Made by a program: the position numbers and the translations under genes. This document shows, piece by piece, positions 37,759 through 47,391 of a stretch of DNA of 64,000 nucleotides (position 1 is its first letter; the number at the start of each line of letters is the position of its first letter). Below the pieces are notes generated by a model. That model saw only the letters and a list, made by a program, of their open reading frames with translations. It was not told the DNA's origin and did not search any database. This DNA comes from Bowdeniella nasicola (GTDB lineage Bacteria; Actinomycetota; Actinomycetes; Actinomycetales; Actinomycetaceae). The DNA lies in the NCBI GenBank assembly GCA_030537895.1, contig JAUNVA010000001.1, positions 124,001 to 188,000 of the forward strand, in the 5' to 3' direction.

Positions 37759-38514
37759 GTGAGCGCCCCGGTCTTTCTCGATCCCGCGCTCGCCGAGGTC
37801 CGTACCGGCGCGCGCCTTGAGCTCACCGGTGAGGAGGCCCGCCACGCCGTTGCGGCGCGGCGGATCCGGGTAGGGGAGCGCGTCGATGTCGTCAATGGGG
37901 CAGGGCTGCGGGTGCGCGGCTGCGTCAGTGCGGCGCTAAAGAATCCGGCCCGCCTCCAGATCGCGGTCGAGGAGGTGATCCGTGAGGCCGAGCCGTCTCC
38001 GCGCCTGACCCTCGTGCAGGCGATCGCGAAGGGAGGGCGTGACGAGTTGGCCGTGCAGATGGCGACCGAAACCGGCGTCGACTCGATCCTCGCCTGGCAG
38101 GCAGACCGATGTGTCGCTCGGTGGGGCGCAAAGGCTGAGCGCCGTCGCGAACGCTGGGCCGGGATTGCAAGCGAGGCAGCCAAACAGGCGCGGCGCGCCT
38201 TTCGACCCGAGGTCGCTGGCCCCGTGACGACGGCGCAGCTGAGCGATGTGATCGCGGATGGCACGCTCGGAGACATCGTGCTTCTCGCTCACGAGGAGGC
38301 CACACACCCAATCTCGACCGTCGATCTCACCGGAGCCACCTCTGTCGCGGTGCTCGTGGGACCCGAGGGTGGCATCACTCCCGAGGAAGTCAACCTCCTT
38401 ACCGGCGCGGGGGCACAGGTGGTGCTCCTCGGACCCCACGTCTTGCGAACCTCGACGGCCGGGCCGGTGGCCGTCGCTCACCTGGCCGAACGCAGCGGCC
38501 GGTGGGCCACATGA
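37759..38514 (+). CDS. rsmE: 16S rRNA (uracil-1498-N3)-methyltransferase RsmE
   Basis: 251 residues. An N-terminal PUA-like domain (LTGEEARHAVAARRIRVGE) precedes the SPOUT core with LVQAIAKGGRDELAVQMATETGV, VLVGPEGGIT and LGPHVLRTSTAGPVA. It methylates U1498 of 16S rRNA. GTG start 3 bases after the dnaJ stop. Confidence 0.94.
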   Translation: MSAPVFLDPALAEVRTGARLELTGEEARHAVAARRIRVGERVDVVNGAGLRVRGCVSAALKNPARLQIAVEEVIREAEPSPRLTLVQAIAKGGRDELAVQMATETGVDSILAWQADRCVARWGAKAERRRERWAGIASEAAKQARRAFRPEVAGPVTTAQLSDVIADGTLGDIVLLAHEEATHPISTVDLTGATSVAVLVGPEGGITPEEVNLLTGAGAQVVLLGPHVLRTSTAGPVAVAHLAERSGRWAT

Positions 38515-38610
38515 CAGATGACAGTGACGCCGCCGCCTGCGCCTCGTAGCATGAAGACATCGTCCACGTCAGCGAAACCCCAGGAGGGGCACGGGCGCGA
38601 GCCCACCACC

Positions 38611-39609
38611 ATGATGAGTACCGAACAGCGCACTGAGACCATCGAGATTCCCGATGGCCTCGATCCGATCACTGTCTTTGGGCTACGAGATGACGTGCTG
38701 CACAGCATCGAGCGTGGCTTTCCGTCGCTGCGTCTTGGCGTGCGCGAGCGTGCGATCACGCTTGAGGGGCCCGGCCCCGAGGTGGTGACCGCGACGCATC
38801 TTCTCCAGGAACTCATTGAGATCGCCCGCCAAGGGACGCCTCTCACCTCGGACGCCGTCGACCGGGCGATCACGATGGTGCGCGCCTCCGCGACCCGTCC
38901 GAGCGAGGTATTGACGACGGATATCGTCTCCGCACGCGGTCGCACCATCCGTCCGAAGACCCTCGGCCAGAAGGCATACGTCGACGCTATCGATCACAAC
39001 ACCATCGTGTTCGGGATCGGCCCGGCGGGCACCGGTAAGACCTACCTCGCGATGGCGAAGGCCGTTGTTGCACTGCAGACCCGACAGGTGAACCGTATTG
39101 TGTTGACTCGACCTGCCGTGGAGGCCGGCGAGTCACTCGGGTTTCTGCCCGGCAGCCTCAACGACAAGATTGACCCCTACCTGCGCCCGCTGTATGACGC
39201 GCTCCACGACATGGTCGACCCGGATTCGATCCCGAGCCTCATGGCGGCGGGCACGATCGAGGTGGCACCGCTCGCCTACATGCGTGGCCGTACCCTCAAT
39301 GACGCATTCATCATCCTGGATGAGGCCCAAAACACGTCCGCCCAGCAAATGAAGATGTTCCTCACACGGCTCGGTTTCAACTCGACCGCCGTCGTCACGG
39401 GAGATATCTCGCAGGTCGACCTGCCCTCCGGCACGCAGTCGGGACTGCGGCTCGTACAGGAGATCCTGCCGGGGATTGAGGGGATCGAGTTCGCCTACCT
39501 CACGAGTCAGGACGTCGTGCGACACCGCCTGGTCTCCGACATCATTGATGCCTACGAGAGATTCGACCAGACCCGCCCCGCTGCGAGCAGGAAGGGAGCA
39601 CGGCGATGA
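38611..39609 (+). CDS. phoH: PhoH-family ATPase
   Basis: About 332 residues. The P-loop is GPAGTGKT and Walker B is [26 protein letters not shown] and LPSGTQSGL are further PhoH motifs. The bacterial family is linked to RNA metabolism and is usually encoded beside ybeY, as here. The frame is open back to an ATG at 38518 and another at 38551; the first residues conserved in the family lie after 38614, so the ATG pair at 38611/38614 is chosen, with moderate confidence in the start. Confidence 0.9.
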   Translation: MMSTEQRTETIEIPDGLDPITVFGLRDDVLHSIERGFPSLRLGVRERAITLEGPGPEVVTATHLLQELIEIARQGTPLTSDAVDRAITMVRASATRPSEVLTTDIVSARGRTIRPKTLGQKAYVDAIDHNTIVFGIGPAGTGKTYLAMAKAVVALQTRQVNRIVLTRPAVEAGESLGFLPGSLNDKIDPYLRPLYDALHDMVDPDSIPSLMAAGTIEVAPLAYMRGRTLNDAFIILDEAQNTSAQQMKMFLTRLGFNSTAVVTGDISQVDLPSGTQSGLRLVQEILPGIEGIEFAYLTSQDVVRHRLVSDIIDAYERFDQTRPAASRKGARR

Positions 39610-40058
39610 GCGTAGACGTCGCGAACGAGACCACCACCGAGATCGAACTCACCGAGTTCGCCGCGCTCACGCGATACGTTCTTGACGAGATGCACGTTCA
39701 TCCGCAGGCAGACGTCTTCATCCGATTTGTGGACGAGGATGAGATGGCGGACCTCCACGAACGTTGGCTCGAGCTGCCGGGTCCCACGGACGTGATGAGC
39801 TTCCCGATGGATGAGCTCACCCCCGGCAAGGACGCAGATCACCTCTCCGAGGGGTGCCTCGGAGACGTCGTCATCTGTCCGAGCGTGGCGGCTCGCCAAG
39901 CCCTCGAGCACGGGCACAGCGCCGTCGAAGAGATGCTGCTGCTCGCCACGCACGGCCTGCTGCACCTGCTCGGGTTCGATCACGCCCTCCCGGAGGAGGA
40001 ACGCGTGATGTTTGACCTGCAGCGCAGGCTCCTGCTCACCTTCCTTGCGGGTCGCTAA
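39606..40058 (+). CDS. ybeY: Endoribonuclease YbeY
   Basis: 150 residues. The zinc motif [11 protein letters not shown] is intact, and [12 protein letters not shown] and LGDVVICP match the family. YbeY takes part in 16S rRNA 3' end maturation and ribosome quality control. ATGA overlap with phoH; the CNNM gene follows 2 bases later. Confidence 0.95.
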   Translation: MSVDVANETTTEIELTEFAALTRYVLDEMHVHPQADVFIRFVDEDEMADLHERWLELPGPTDVMSFPMDELTPGKDADHLSEGCLGDVVICPSVAARQALEHGHSAVEEMLLLATHGLLHLLGFDHALPEEERVMFDLQRRLLLTFLAGR

Positions 40059-40060
40059 CG

Positions 40061-41347
40061 ATGGAAAGTGTCCCCGATCTCGGGCTCATCGCCCTTGCCC
40101 TGATTGCGCTGCTACTCTCGGCCGTGCTCACGGCGGGGGAGGCGGCGCTGACACGCGTCACGCGCAGCCACGCCGTCGAATTGGCGAGTGCACACAAGCC
40201 GCGAGCCGGTTCGGTCGAGTGGCTCGCGGAACGGCGCGATAGTGCCATTCTGGGCACGGGCTTTGTGCGCGTCCTCGCGGAGATGACCGCCGCCGTCGCG
40301 ACAACCCTCGTGATCTCGACCCTGTTTGATCACTGGTGGGCGGTCATGGCGGTCGCGGTCGTCGTCCTGGCGTTCGTGCTCGCTCTCATCTCTGGTACCT
40401 CGCCGCGCCACTACGGTCGGCGGCACCCGGCACACGTGACGCACGCGCTCGCACCGATCCTCGTGCCGCTGGAGCGTCTGGGGCGGATGCTGCGGGCGTT
40501 CGTCGCCTTCCTCAGCCCCGCCTCCGATCGGACCTCGCGCGAACAGATCGAAGACAGCGCGGAGGAGATGCGCGACATGGTGGAGCTCGTCTCAGAATCC
40601 GAACACCTGGAAGACGACGAACGCGAGATGCTCCACTCCGTTTTTGAGCTCGGACGCACGATCACGCGCGAGGTCATGCTGCCGCGCACCGAGATGGTGA
40701 CGATTGACGCGGACACGACACTCGATAAGGCCTTACGCCTGTTTGTCCGATCCGGCTTCTCGCGCATCCCTGTGATTGGGGACGGCGACGTCGAGGACAT
40801 CCGGGGCATCGTCTATCTCAAGGACGTGCTGCGCCGGGTGGAAAACCCGCAGGCGGAACACGACGAGACCCACACGCGTGTGGAGCACGTGGCGCGTCGG
40901 GCCCAGTTCGTGCCGGAGACAATGCTCGTGGATGACCTGCTCGAAAAGATGCAGCAGCGCTCCTTCCACATGGCGATGGTGATTGACGAGTACGGTGGCG
41001 TCGCCGGGCTCGTGACGATGGAGGACGTGCTCGAGGAGCTCGTCGGGGACATGACCGACGAACACGATCGTGCCGAACCCGAGGTCGAGGAGCTCGGTGC
41101 CGGCTGGTGGCGGGTCCCCGCTCGCCTCGGCGTGGACGATCTCGGCGAGATCTTTGACCTGCCGATCGACGACGACGACGTCGACTCGGTGGGCGGGCTC
41201 CTCACGAAAGCCCTCGGCCGCGTACCGATCGAGGGAACATCCGCGACGGTGCAGGGACTTTACCTGCAGGCCGAACGCGCCGGTGGGCGCCGCCACCAGA
41301 TTCAGACCGTGCTCGCAAGGGCCCTAACCGAGGATGACGACGAGTGA
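40061..41347 (+). CDS. CNNM/CorC-type membrane protein (hemolysin-family)
   Basis: 428 residues. An N-terminal DUF21/CNNM domain with about three or four TM helices (about 5-145), two CBS domains (about 205-325; TREVMLPRTEMVTID and MVIDEYGGVAGLVTMEDVLEELVGD) and the CorC/HlyC C-terminal domain (about 335-425). Family members are linked to Mg2+ and Co2+ efflux. It sits between ybeY and era, as in many bacteria; the next gene overlaps by 4 bases. Confidence 0.9.
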   Translation: MESVPDLGLIALALIALLLSAVLTAGEAALTRVTRSHAVELASAHKPRAGSVEWLAERRDSAILGTGFVRVLAEMTAAVATTLVISTLFDHWWAVMAVAVVVLAFVLALISGTSPRHYGRRHPAHVTHALAPILVPLERLGRMLRAFVAFLSPASDRTSREQIEDSAEEMRDMVELVSESEHLEDDEREMLHSVFELGRTITREVMLPRTEMVTIDADTTLDKALRLFVRSGFSRIPVIGDGDVEDIRGIVYLKDVLRRVENPQAEHDETHTRVEHVARRAQFVPETMLVDDLLEKMQQRSFHMAMVIDEYGGVAGLVTMEDVLEELVGDMTDEHDRAEPEVEELGAGWWRVPARLGVDDLGEIFDLPIDDDDVDSVGGLLTKALGRVPIEGTSATVQGLYLQAERAGGRRHQIQTVLARALTEDDDE

Positions 41348-42312
41348 AGTTTCCGAGTGACGATGAATTGACGGATGGGCCAAACGTGACGCCCATGCCG
41401 ATCCAGACGGACTATCCAGAGGATTTCCGGGCGGGATTTGCCTGCATGGTGGGGCGGCCGAACGTCGGAAAGTCGACCCTAATGAACACGATGGTGGGAT
41501 CGAAGATCGCGATCACCTCGGACCGGCCTCAAACAACACGACACACCATCCGCGGGATCGTGCACCACGCCGATTCCCAGCTCGTGCTCGTCGACACCCC
41601 CGGATTCCATAAGCCGCGTACGCTGCTCGGCAAACGGCTGAACGACGTCGTGCGCGAGACTCTCAGCCAGGTGGACGTGATTGTCGTGTGCCTGGCCGCG
41701 AACGAGAAGATCGGGCCGGGGGACCGGTTCATCATCTCCGAAGCGACACGCGCCCGGACCCCGTTGATCGCGGCCATCACGAAAACGGATCTCGCGAACT
41801 CGGCGCAGATCGCGGGTGCCCTCCTGGAGGCCAGTTCACTGGCCGACTTCGAAGACCTCGTGCCGGTGAGTTCGGTGCGCGATGATCAGGTGGACATCCT
41901 CACCGACGAGATTTTGACCCGCCTGCCACTCTCCCCGCCCCTGTACCCGAACGGGGATATTACCGACGAGCCCGAGCACGTCCTCTTCGCTGAATTCGTG
42001 CGCGAAGCGGCACTCGAGGGGGTGCGCCAGGAACTCCCACACTCGCTTGCGGTGGAAGTGAGCGAAACCTGGCGAGAGAAGACCTCTGCGGGCAAGGACC
42101 TGCTGCACGTGGAGGTCACCATGTATGTGGAACGCGAGTCCCAAAAGGCAATCGTGATCGGGCGTGGGGGTTCACGTCTGCGCGAGGTTGGCACCCGGGC
42201 CCGACGTCAGATTGAGGCCCTTATCGGCGAGCAGATCTTCCTGCGACTGCACGTGAAGGTAGCGAAAGATTGGCAGCGTGATCCAAAATACCTTGGACGC
42301 TTTGGCTTCTAG
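41344..42312 (+). CDS. era: GTPase Era
   Basis: 322 residues. G1 GRPNVGKST, the G2 region RPQTTRHTIRG, G3 DTPGFHKP and G4 TKTD are followed by the C-terminal KH RNA-binding domain (ESQKAIVIGRGGSRLREVGTRARRQIEALIG). Era binds the 3' end of 16S rRNA and supports 30S maturation. The GTG start overlaps the upstream stop; an ATG at 41395 is an alternative that would remove a 17-residue N-terminal extension. Confidence 0.95.
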   Translation: MKFPSDDELTDGPNVTPMPIQTDYPEDFRAGFACMVGRPNVGKSTLMNTMVGSKIAITSDRPQTTRHTIRGIVHHADSQLVLVDTPGFHKPRTLLGKRLNDVVRETLSQVDVIVVCLAANEKIGPGDRFIISEATRARTPLIAAITKTDLANSAQIAGALLEASSLADFEDLVPVSSVRDDQVDILTDEILTRLPLSPPLYPNGDITDEPEHVLFAEFVREAALEGVRQELPHSLAVEVSETWREKTSAGKDLLHVEVTMYVERESQKAIVIGRGGSRLREVGTRARRQIEALIGEQIFLRLHVKVAKDWQRDPKYLGRFGF

Positions 42313-43876
42313 TGGGCCGGCGCGGCGACGGCGCGCGCCGTCCTGGTCACTGGCAGCCATCACGATGGCATTCGTCGTTCTCCTTTCGCTGCTCGGCTCG
42401 GCCTCCGGGCCGGGCTGGCGACCGAGCCCGCTGACCGCTCAGATCACCACGCAGAGCACGGACACGACCATCGGCTCCTCGGCCCTCACGCCGCCTGTCG
42501 GATCCTATGAGGTGACGCGCGAGGTCGTTGAGGTACCCCTCACCCCCGAGGTGACGATCAAGGCCTCCATCTATCGCCCGGAGGGGGCGCCGGGGTTGCG
42601 GCCCGGCATGATCTTCCTGCACGGGGCGGGGACGGCGACGCACCTGCGCTTCGAACCGCACGCGCGGGCCCTCGCAAGCGCGGGGATCGTCACGATGGTG
42701 CCCGACAAGCGGATGGACACCTACACCGTGTCCTCACGCAACTACCTCGCGATGGCGGATGACTACGAGCGGTCCGCCGACCTGCTGCGTTCCGACCCGC
42801 AGGTTAACCCGGCGGCGGTCGGCGTCTACGGGGAGTCGGAGGGCGCCTATGTCGCACCCCTGGTGGCGGCGCGCTATCCAGCGACGGCATTCCTTGTGCT
42901 CGTTTCTGCGCCCGTCGTTCCACCACGTGAACAGGCCACCTTTGCTACCGACGTCTACCTTCGCAACACCGGGGTGCCCCGCGCGCTTCTTACGGTGATC
43001 CCGCGAGGGCTCGGACCGCAGTTTCCCGGGGGGAGCCTCGCGTACGCTGACTTCGACGTGTCTGCCTACCAGCGGCAGCTCACCTGCCCGGTGTTCATGG
43101 CCTACGGCACGGCCGATCCTTCGATGCCGATCGTGCAGGGAGCCCTCCAGGTCATCGGTGACCTCGCGGCCGCCGGCAATGCCGACTACACGGTGCGCTA
43201 CTACGCCGATGCGAACCACGGCATCAAAGTTGATGACGTGATCGTGCCCGCCTTCTTGCGTGACGTCGCCCGGTTCGTGGGTGGGCTCCCCCTCACGGCG
43301 GGGGCGGAACCGAAGATTGCGGGCGACCAGCCGCTCCAGCAGTTCCAGGCCGAACCTCCGCCGCGACCGCGGTGGTATGCGAGTGGGGACATGATTGTGA
43401 TCGGCCTGTTGGCAGGCCCGATTATTTCCGCCAGCGCGCCACTCGTGGGCGTTGTGCTGGCGGGGGCGTCCGCACTCATGCGGCGGTGGGGCCTGCGGCG
43501 ACACGGGGAACCGAGCCGACGGGTACGCGGCCCTGTTGTCGCCGTGCTCCTACGTCTGTCCATCGCCGCCTCATTGGCCGCCTTTGCTGCCTGGGTGCTC
43601 TACCTGGCCTATCTCGCGACCGTTGGTACGCTCGCTGTCAATTACGAAACCTCCCCACTCGCCGTTGACGGCGGCTGGGTCGTTACTCGCCTCGCGGGTA
43701 TCCTCGCGGCGTTTGTGTTCGTACTCGCCGTGCGGGCCGTCCACCGGCATCTGCGGGGGGAGGATCGGCTCTCGGTGCCCGTTGCGCTCACCATTGCCGG
43801 CAGTCTGCTCGGCTCCGCCATCATGCTTCTCACGGGCGCGTACTGGGGAATTTTCGCCACGATTCTCACCTGGTAG
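42278..43876 (+). CDS. Membrane alpha/beta-hydrolase with C-terminal TM helices
   Basis: 532 residues. A TM anchor (about 25-43) is followed by an extracytoplasmic serine-hydrolase domain (about 80-335) with GESEG (Ser187), Asp280 in YGTADPS and His314 in DANHG as a plausible triad. Four TM helices follow at about 368-398, 417-445, 460-482 and 492-530. The hydrolase resembles dienelactone-hydrolase/acyl-peptidase folds; the substrate is unknown. The GTG start overlaps the end of era by 35 bases. This gene is not part of the usual era-leuA neighbourhood and looks like an insertion in it. Confidence 0.65.
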   Translation: MIQNTLDALASSGPARRRRAPSWSLAAITMAFVVLLSLLGSASGPGWRPSPLTAQITTQSTDTTIGSSALTPPVGSYEVTREVVEVPLTPEVTIKASIYRPEGAPGLRPGMIFLHGAGTATHLRFEPHARALASAGIVTMVPDKRMDTYTVSSRNYLAMADDYERSADLLRSDPQVNPAAVGVYGESEGAYVAPLVAARYPATAFLVLVSAPVVPPREQATFATDVYLRNTGVPRALLTVIPRGLGPQFPGGSLAYADFDVSAYQRQLTCPVFMAYGTADPSMPIVQGALQVIGDLAAAGNADYTVRYYADANHGIKVDDVIVPAFLRDVARFVGGLPLTAGAEPKIAGDQPLQQFQAEPPPRPRWYASGDMIVIGLLAGPIISASAPLVGVVLAGASALMRRWGLRRHGEPSRRVRGPVVAVLLRLSIAASLAAFAAWVLYLAYLATVGTLAVNYETSPLAVDGGWVVTRLAGILAAFVFVLAVRAVHRHLRGEDRLSVPVALTIAGSLLGSAIMLLTGAYWGIFATILTW

Positions 43877-43932
43877 CTGGGCGGGGAATTCCATCAGGTG
43901 GATTCGTACGGCTGGAGGCCCGCGTGGGAGGT

Positions 43933-43938
43933 TAGGAT
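43933..43938 (+). promoter_or_regulatory. -10 box (TAGGAT) upstream of the leu leader peptide
   Basis: TAGGAT is followed by 7 bases and then the ATG at 43946, so the transcript may begin at the leader peptide's start codon. Confidence 0.45.
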
Positions 43939-43945
43939 GCCTGTG

Positions 43946-43993
43946 ATGTGTCGGTACTCGCTTCTGCTTCTCCGCCGCGTCGAGCTCCGGTAA
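43946..43993 (+). CDS. Leucine-rich leader peptide of leuA
   Basis: 15 codons reading MCRYSLLLLRRVELR and TAA: four Leu codons in a row (CTT CTG CTT CTC) and a fifth near the end. It ends 69 bases before the leuA ATG. An in-frame ATG at 43937 with a GGGAGG ribosome site at 43926-43931 would make an 18-residue version. A Leu-codon run directly before leuA is the classical arrangement for ribosome-mediated attenuation, and such leaders before leuA have been described in actinobacteria. Downstream, GGGTTGG (43995-44001) can pair with CCGACCC (44028-44034), but no strong terminator stem was seen. Confidence 0.75.
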   Translation: MCRYSLLLLRRVELR

Positions 43994-44062
43994 TGGGTTG
44001 GCTGCTTGGCGCGGTGCATTGACGAGCCCGACCCGCCACATGATCCGACCGTTGAGGACACA

Positions 44063-45832
44063 ATGAGGACTTCTTCCGCGACCACCTGCCAACCCTCCAC
44101 GATGCCGGTCGAAAAATACCGGTCCTTCCTGGAGACCAACCCCGTCTCCCTGCCTGACCGCACCTGGCCCGACGCCCGTATCGAAAAGGCCCCGCGGTGG
44201 CTGTCCACCGATCTACGCGACGGCAACCAGGCGCTCATCGAGCCGATGGATCCAGGCCGCAAGCGCATGGTGTTCGATCTGCTTGTGGAACTCGGCTACA
44301 AGGAGATCGAGGTGGGCTTCCCTGCCGCTTCGCGCACTGATTACGATTTCGTGCGCTCCCTGATCGAGGACGATGCCATCCCCGAGGATGTCACAATCTC
44401 GGCGCTCACCCAGTCCCGCCAGGACCTCATCCATACCACGATCGAATCGATGCGCGGCGCTCCGCGCGCGACCGTTCACCTGTACAACGCGACGTCGCCA
44501 ACGTTCCGCGAACTGGTATTCCGCGCGGACCGCGATGCGACCCGCGAACTGGCCGTCTCCGGGACGCGCGAGGTGATCGCGCACGCGGAGAAGGTCCTCG
44601 GTGATGAGACGATCTTCGGATACGAATATTCCCCGGAGGTCTTCATTGATACCGAATTGGAGTTTGCCCTCGAGGTGTGCGAGGCCGTGATGGATGTGTG
44701 GCAGCCTGAGGATGGGCGGGAGATTATCTTGAACCTGCCTGCCACCGTTGAGCGCGCCACCCCGAACGTGTACGCGGACCAGATCGAATGGATGTGCCGC
44801 CACCTCTCGCGGCGCGAACACATCGCCGTCTCGGTGCACCCTCACAACGACCGTGGCACCGCCGTCGCCGCGGCCGAACTCGCCGTCATGGCGGGTGCAG
44901 ACCGCGTCGAGGGGTGTCTGTTCGGTCAGGGGGAGCGCACTGGAAACGTCGATCTCGTGACTCTCGGAATGAACCTGTTCAGTCAGGGAGTCGACCCGAT
45001 GATCGACTTCTCCGATATCGACCGCATCCGCCGGATCGTCGAGGGCGCCACGCGGATGGATGTGCACCCGCGTCACCCCTACGGTGGCGATCTCGTGTAC
45101 ACCGCGTTTTCCGGATCGCACCAGGATGCGATCGGCAAGGGCATGAAACGTCGGGAAGAGGAAGTCGCGGCCGCCGGCGGCAATGACACCGCGGTGCCAT
45201 GGACGGTGCCCTATCTGCCAGTTGACCCGCACGACGTCGGCCGCACCTACGAGGCCATTGTGCGCGTCAACTCGCAATCGGGTAAGGGGGGCGTCGCCTA
45301 CCTGCTCTCCTCAACTCGCGACCTGCAGCTGCCCCGCCGGTTGCAAATCGAGGTCTCACGCCTGGTACAGCAGCACTCTGAGATGGACGGCGGCGAAGTC
45401 ACGGCCGAGAGCCTGTGGCGTCTGTTTGCCGACGAATACCTGCCCGCCGCTGCGGCCGCCGGTAACCGCCCCTGGGGACGGTTCGCGCTGCGGGGTACCA
45501 CGGTGACGACGGCCGACGATGGGGAGCACGCGACTCTGACCGTCTCGCTGAAGGACGGTTCTCAGGACCGCGTCCTCGCCGCGACGGGTAACGGACCGAT
45601 CGACGCCTTTACCCAAGCGCTCAAGCAGATCGGTGTCGATGTCCACGTCCTCGATTTTGCGGAGCATGCGCTTTCCACGGGTGGGGACGCGACAGCGGCC
45701 GCGTATATCGAGGCGGAGGTCGATGGCCAGGTCCTGTGGGGCGTGGGGATCGATCCGTCCACGTCGGCGGCGTCCTTCAAGGCGATTATCTCAGCCGTCA
45801 ACCGGGCGGTGCGCAACGCCTCGAGCGTGTAA
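44063..45832 (+). CDS. leuA: 2-isopropylmalate synthase
   Basis: 589 residues, the long type found in actinobacteria. The catalytic barrel opens with STDLRDGNQALIEPM and contains SVHPHNDRGTAVAA (metal-binding His-x-His), followed by the GCLFGQGERTGN segment. The C-terminal regulatory domain (about 450-589) is the leucine feedback region. It makes the first step of leucine synthesis from 2-oxoisovalerate and acetyl-CoA. ATG at 44063 with a GAGG site is chosen over the upstream in-frame ATG at 44006. Probably controlled by the leader peptide. Confidence 0.96.
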   Translation: MRTSSATTCQPSTMPVEKYRSFLETNPVSLPDRTWPDARIEKAPRWLSTDLRDGNQALIEPMDPGRKRMVFDLLVELGYKEIEVGFPAASRTDYDFVRSLIEDDAIPEDVTISALTQSRQDLIHTTIESMRGAPRATVHLYNATSPTFRELVFRADRDATRELAVSGTREVIAHAEKVLGDETIFGYEYSPEVFIDTELEFALEVCEAVMDVWQPEDGREIILNLPATVERATPNVYADQIEWMCRHLSRREHIAVSVHPHNDRGTAVAAAELAVMAGADRVEGCLFGQGERTGNVDLVTLGMNLFSQGVDPMIDFSDIDRIRRIVEGATRMDVHPRHPYGGDLVYTAFSGSHQDAIGKGMKRREEEVAAAGGNDTAVPWTVPYLPVDPHDVGRTYEAIVRVNSQSGKGGVAYLLSSTRDLQLPRRLQIEVSRLVQQHSEMDGGEVTAESLWRLFADEYLPAAAAAGNRPWGRFALRGTTVTTADDGEHATLTVSLKDGSQDRVLAATGNGPIDAFTQALKQIGVDVHVLDFAEHALSTGGDATAAAYIEAEVDGQVLWGVGIDPSTSAASFKAIISAVNRAVRNASSV

Positions 45833-45847
45833 CGCGCCCCGGGGTGA

Positions 45848-45853
45848 GACACT
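45848..45853 (+). promoter_or_regulatory. -10 box (GACACT) of recO
   Basis: GACACT lies 6 bases before the recO GTG at 45860. Confidence 0.4.
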
Positions 45854-45859
45854 GGGGGC

Positions 45860-46588
45860 GTGAAGACCTACCGGGATGACGCGATCGTGCTGCGCACCCA
45901 CAAGCTGGGTGAAGCCGACCGCATCCTTACGCTGCTCACGCACTCCTCTGGCCAGGTGCGCGCCGTTGCGAAAGGGGTGCGCCGGACCTCCTCTCGCTTC
46001 GGTGGACGCCTCGAGCCGTTCAACCACGTTCAGCTTCAGCTCTACCGGGGGCGCAATCTCGATACGGTCACGCAGGCCGAATCGATTGCGGCTTACGGCC
46101 ACGTGCTCGCAGCGGACTACGAAAAGTACACGCGCGCCTCGGTGATGGTGGAGACCGCGGACCGTCTCACGCGCGAGGACTCGGACCCCTCAACCCAACA
46201 GTATTTGTTGCTCGTAGGAGCCCTGCACGCCCTCGCGACGAGTCGCCATCCCGACCAGCTGGTCCTCGACTCCTACCTGGTGCGCGCCCTCGCGCTCGCC
46301 GGGTGGGCACCATCGTTCTATGACTGCGCGGTGTGCGGAGCGGCCGGACCGCACTATTCGTTCCACGTCGCCTCCGGCGGCGCGGTGTGCGAGACGTGTC
46401 GGCCTCCCGGCTCAGCCCGGCCGGATCCGGCCTCCCTCACCCTGCTGGGGGCCCTACTCTCGGGAGACTGGGCGGAAGCCGAGGAATCGGAGCCGCGCGT
46501 GCGGAGCCAGGCCTCGGGGCTCGTCGCCGCCCACCTGCAATACTCCATGGAGCGGCGCCTGCGCTCCCTATCCCTCATACCCGACTAG
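45860..46588 (+). CDS. recO: DNA repair protein RecO
   Basis: 242 residues. The N-terminal OB fold begins [20 protein letters not shown] and includes [10 protein letters not shown]; the C-terminal helical domain holds a zinc site (CAVCG ... CETC). RecO helps load RecA onto SSB-coated ssDNA. GTG start with its own leaderless-type promoter; uppS follows after 14 bases. Confidence 0.95.
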   Translation: MKTYRDDAIVLRTHKLGEADRILTLLTHSSGQVRAVAKGVRRTSSRFGGRLEPFNHVQLQLYRGRNLDTVTQAESIAAYGHVLAADYEKYTRASVMVETADRLTREDSDPSTQQYLLLVGALHALATSRHPDQLVLDSYLVRALALAGWAPSFYDCAVCGAAGPHYSFHVASGGAVCETCRPPGSARPDPASLTLLGALLSGDWAEAEESEPRVRSQASGLVAAHLQYSMERRLRSLSLIPD

Positions 46589-46602
46589 CCCGCGAGGTCC
46601 CG

Positions 46603-47391
46603 ATGCCGATTCCCCCTCCGCCGCACCCCTCGGGGGCGCGCCCCCCAAGCATTCCACCGGAGTTCGTGCCCCGCCACGTTGCCGTCGTCATGGACGGCAA
46701 CGGCCGCTGGGCCAACGCCCGAGGCCTGCCCCGCGTGGAGGGGCATAAGGCGGGGGAGGCCGCACTGCTTGACGTCGTCGCCGGTGCGATCGAGATCGGC
46801 GTGACTCACGTATCCGCGTACGCGTTTTCGACCGAGAACTGGAAACGCTCCCCACAGGAGGTGCGCTTCCTCATGGGCTTTAACCGTGACGTGCTTCGGC
46901 GCCGTCGCGATCAGATGAATGAGTGGGGCGTGCGCGTGCGCTGGGCGGGGCGTCGTCAGCGTCTGTGGGCCTCGGTGATCAAGGAGCTGCGCGCCGCCGA
47001 GGAACTCACACGCGACAACACGACGTGCACGCTCACCATGTGTGTGAACTACGGCGGGCATGCCGAGCTCGGCGACGCCATGCGACGGATCGCCGAGGAT
47101 GTGAAGGCGGGTCGGTTGAATGCTGCGCGCGTGGGGCCGCGGACGATTGAACGGTATCTCTACGTTCCGGAGCTTCCGCCGGTGGACCTGTTCCTGCGGA
47201 CTGGGGGAGAGGAACGCACCTCGAACTTCCTGCTGTGGCAAAGCGCGTATGCAGAGCTCGTGTTTCTCGCCGATGCGTGGCCCGACGTCGACCGGCGCAC
47301 CCTGTGGCGGGCGATCGAGATCTATGCGCGGCGAGACCGGCGCTACGGAGGTGCCGTCGACGCGGTTAGTCCCGGGGACCCTTCGGCGTAA
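46603..47391 (+). CDS. uppS: Isoprenyl diphosphate synthase (UppS family)
   Basis: 262 residues. It carries the cis-prenyltransferase motifs [13 protein letters not shown] (catalytic Asp), the GHKAG segment, the [10 protein letters not shown] segment, and [25 protein letters not shown]. It makes undecaprenyl or decaprenyl diphosphate for cell-wall carriers. The ATG with a GAGG site 6 bases before it is chosen; the frame upstream to 46333 is a recO shadow. Its 3' end overlaps the convergent VTT gene by 26 bases. Confidence 0.94.
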   Translation: MPIPPPPHPSGARPPSIPPEFVPRHVAVVMDGNGRWANARGLPRVEGHKAGEAALLDVVAGAIEIGVTHVSAYAFSTENWKRSPQEVRFLMGFNRDVLRRRRDQMNEWGVRVRWAGRRQRLWASVIKELRAAEELTRDNTTCTLTMCVNYGGHAELGDAMRRIAEDVKAGRLNAARVGPRTIERYLYVPELPPVDLFLRTGGEERTSNFLLWQSAYAELVFLADAWPDVDRRTLWRAIEIYARRDRRYGGAVDAVSPGDPSA

